Under the pieces are notes generated by a model. The model did not search any database, was not told where the DNA came from, and worked only from the letters and a program-made list of their open reading frames with translations. From Casuarius casuarius (taxonomy: Eukaryota > Chordata > Aves > Casuariiformes > Casuariidae), in the NCBI GenBank assembly GCA_003342895.1, contig PTFA01000050.1, positions 5,355,615 to 5,419,614 on the forward strand: a stretch of 64,000 bases of DNA, in the 5' to 3' direction. Shown here in pieces: positions 61,690-64,000 of the stretch (positions within the stretch are counted from its first letter, which is position 1; each line of letters opens with the position of its first letter). Both the position numbers and the translations under genes were made by a program.

Positions 61690-62760
61690 ATTAGCGCATG
61701 AACTTATCGCACGTACATGACCGCGTGGCGCTCCGGGGCGGCCGCGCACCCGGCAGCCCGCGGGCCGCACCGGCCGCGGCCCCTCTCCCCGCCTCCGAGG
61801 CCCCCGACCGCGGNNNNNNNNNNNNNNNNNNNNNNNNNNNNNNNNNNNNNNNNNNNNNNNNNNNNNNNNNNNNNNNNNNNNNNNNNNNNNNNNNNNNNNN
61901 NNNNNNNNNNNNNNNNNNNNNNNNNNNNNNNNNNNNNNNNNNNNNNNNNNNNNNNNNNNNNNNNNNNNNNNNNNNNNNNNNNNNNNNNNNNNNNNNNNNN
62001 NNNNNNNNNNNNNNNNNNNNNNNNNNNNNNNNNNNNNNNNNNNNNNNNNNNNNNNNNNNNNNNNNNNNNNNNNNNNNNNNNNNNNNNNNNNNNNNNNNNN
62101 NNNNNNNNNNNNNNNNNNNNNNNNNNNNNNNNNNNNNNNNNNNNNNNNNNNNNNNNNNNNNNNNNNNNNNNNNNNNNNNNNNNNNNNNNNNNNNNNNNNN
62201 NNNNNNNNNNNNNNNNNNNNNNNNNNNNNNNNNNNNNNNNNNNNNNNNNNNNNNNNNNNNNNNNNNNNNNNNNNNNNNNNNNNNNNNNNNNNNNNNNNNN
62301 NNNNNNNNNNNNNNNNNNNNNNNNNNNNNNNNNNNNNNNNNNNNNNNNNNNNNNNNNNNNNNNNNNNNNNNNNNNNNNNNNNNNNNNNNNNNNNNNNNNN
62401 NNNNNNNNNNNNNNNNNNNNNNNNNNNNNNNNNNNNNNNNNNNNNNNNNNNNNNNNNNNNNNNNNNNNNNNNNNNNNNNNNNNNNNNNNNNNNNNNNNNN
62501 NNNNNNNNNNNNNNNNNNNNNNNNNNNNNNNNNNNNNNNNNNNNNNNNNNNNNNNNNNNNNNNNNNNNNNNNNNNNNNNNNNNNNNNNNNNNNNNNNNNN
62601 NNNGGCCGCGGCCTAGCGGCGGCCCCGGCCCGGCCTCGCCGAGCGGCCCCGCGGCGGGCCGGGCGCTCTCCCTGCTGACGGCAGCACATGGGCAAAGGGC
62701 AGCCGGAGGTGTGAAGCTAGGTGTGACTAGGTTCTTAGCTCCGCTGCCTTTTTCGTCGCT
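61690..62760. promoter_or_regulatory. CpG island, probable promoter of the next gene
   Basis: Very CG-dense sequence on both sides of an assembly gap (GCGGCCGCGCACCCGGC-like on the left, GGCCGCGGCC on the right). GC content falls away after about 62,780. In vertebrate gene order as I recall it, URI1 follows CCNE1 on the same strand, so its first exon may be in the gap. No URI1 coding sequence is visible, so the gene is not called. Confidence 0.5.
61814..62603. other. Assembly gap, 790 N
   Basis: Continuous N within the CpG island. Apparent 300-residue open frames across it are an artefact of unknown bases. Confidence 1.
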
Positions 62761-64000
62761 GCGCTGTTGCTAGAACGTCGTTAGAGAAATAAAATACCAG
62801 AATAGCAATTACGGTGAAAGTTTTGAGGAGACCTGTGTGTTCCCTCACGCATCTCTGGTTTCATTGCAGTCTGCTCTATAAACACTTGCTATAACGGGTA
62901 TCAGATAGCATTAAATTTAGGTAAGTGCTACAGCTATGTGCACAGCTGTATTTTTAACAGGTATTTGTCTTCCTCCTCTGTTGTATTTTTACTCAACGGT
63001 GTAACTAGATACGTTTGTAACACTCAGTCCTGCAGGTCGGCCTGTGCAAGGCCCCGCTGGTGTCAGTGACCTGTTTGAGCTCATGGGCCACCTTGAAAAC
63101 TTAGTTCATCAAAAGTTAATTGTTCATGACTTGTCTTTAAAAAGTCAACTGCTGTTGCAGTGGCTTTGAAAAAGCCAAACTATCAAGTGTCTTCTGTAAA
63201 AATGCTTCCTCAGATTTTGGAAGCTGATTTTGTGTTTGGCTGTAGTACAGAATTTGAGATCCCTCCTCCTGCAGATTGCATTCATGATCTAATGCGAGTA
63301 GGCCCTGGCAATTTAGGTAGTAGTGTTTTCTTTTTGTTTTTCTTTAAGTCCCAGTCTTGCAGCGAGTTCTGTGTGAGTACAGGTGTCTCAGTGTGGAACT
63401 TGTGGTCGTATTTGACCATCATTGGCACAAATAGGTGTTTGCCCACAGTCTGCATGCTTTTTAGTTTTTCTGTTCATTTTTCTCATACAAGTAAATGTTT
63501 TAAAGCTGCTTGGAAGATATGCATAGGAGTTGCATAAGAGTTACCCACAAGGGAAAATTTCACCCTGTCTTCACTGTATATTGCTTTGTCAACTGTTGCT
63601 TTCATTAAGAGTAAGGAAACTGAATGCACGTAGGATGTAAATCATGTGCCTTCTCTGGAATATTGGGTACAAAACAGTATCTGCTTCTGAATACCAGACT
63701 AGATGATTACTAAAAGATCTGCCTAATCAACTGACCATTAATGTGGATGAACAGTAAGAAGATCTGTTAGAATAATCTGTACAGTCCGTTCTGTATGGAT
63801 AGTAACCTATTATACCAGTAATTGGTGGTAGCAATCTGTCAGCTTTGACTCCTTCAGTTAATTTTCAAGGTGGTAGAATTTGTTGAAGAATAATATCTTT
63901 GGTACATTATTGTCAGTTGGGCCTAATGTGTAAGTTGGTGTCTGTCATAACCGTGTAGAATTATTCCCAATTCATGGTAAGACCCCTCTGTAAGCAAGAC
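62761..64000. other. Non-coding sequence after the CpG island
   Basis: AT-richer sequence with no recognised exon. If the island is a + strand promoter this is probably first-intron sequence. A 125-codon open frame at 63160-63537 has no recognisable motif or splice context. Confidence 0.4.

Noticed and set aside
61691..62695. 300+ codon frames spanning the gap
   Set aside because: Most codons are N; an artefact of the assembly gap.
63160..63537. 125-codon open frame after the CpG island
   Set aside because: Does not resemble URI1 or any family I know and has no splice signals at its ends.

Overview
This window is a piece of amniote nuclear DNA, most probably from a bird. Evidence for this is short-intron vertebrate gene structure, CpG islands, very few recognisable interspersed repeats, and only old decayed repeats of types shared across amniotes (MIR-like SINEs and palindromic 'GAAGTCAATGG' elements familiar from reptile genomes). 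The bird call is an inference; a crocodilian or turtle is not excluded, but those usually show more repeat sequence.

Layout. (1) Bases 1-11,350 (or about 11,550) hold one gene I recognise with confidence, cyclin E1 (CCNE1), on the + strand. Ten coding exons can be placed to the base, all with AG/GT boundaries and with phases that join into one open frame. The true start codon appears to lie just outside the window. The 3' UTR has three nested AATAAA signals, two perfect miR-15/16-type 8-mer sites and a distal AU-rich element. (2) About 11.5-61.5 kb is a gene desert: I found no exon I could defend. From 11.5 to 31 kb it is fairly uniform and AT-rich, with homopolymers, small tandem duplications and two MIR-like SINEs. 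From about 31 to 47 kb it is a mosaic of CpG-rich patches of 100-600 bp set in AT-rich sequence that looks like candidate conserved enhancers. From 47 to 61 kb it is mostly AT-rich, with fewer patches and more palindromic repeat relics. (3) At about 61.7-62.75 kb a very GC-rich island is interrupted by a 790-base assembly gap. From recalled vertebrate gene order (CCNE1 followed by URI1 on the same strand) this may be the promoter and first exon of URI1, but no URI1 coding sequence is visible.

How it works together. CCNE1 encodes the activating subunit of CDK2 at the G1/S transition, and its product, stability motifs and 3' UTR control sites are all readable here. The downstream desert is best read as candidate long-range regulatory sequence, which would have to be tested by alignment and chromatin data. 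I found no CRISPR array, no bacterial-type system, no intact transposon and no viral insertion.
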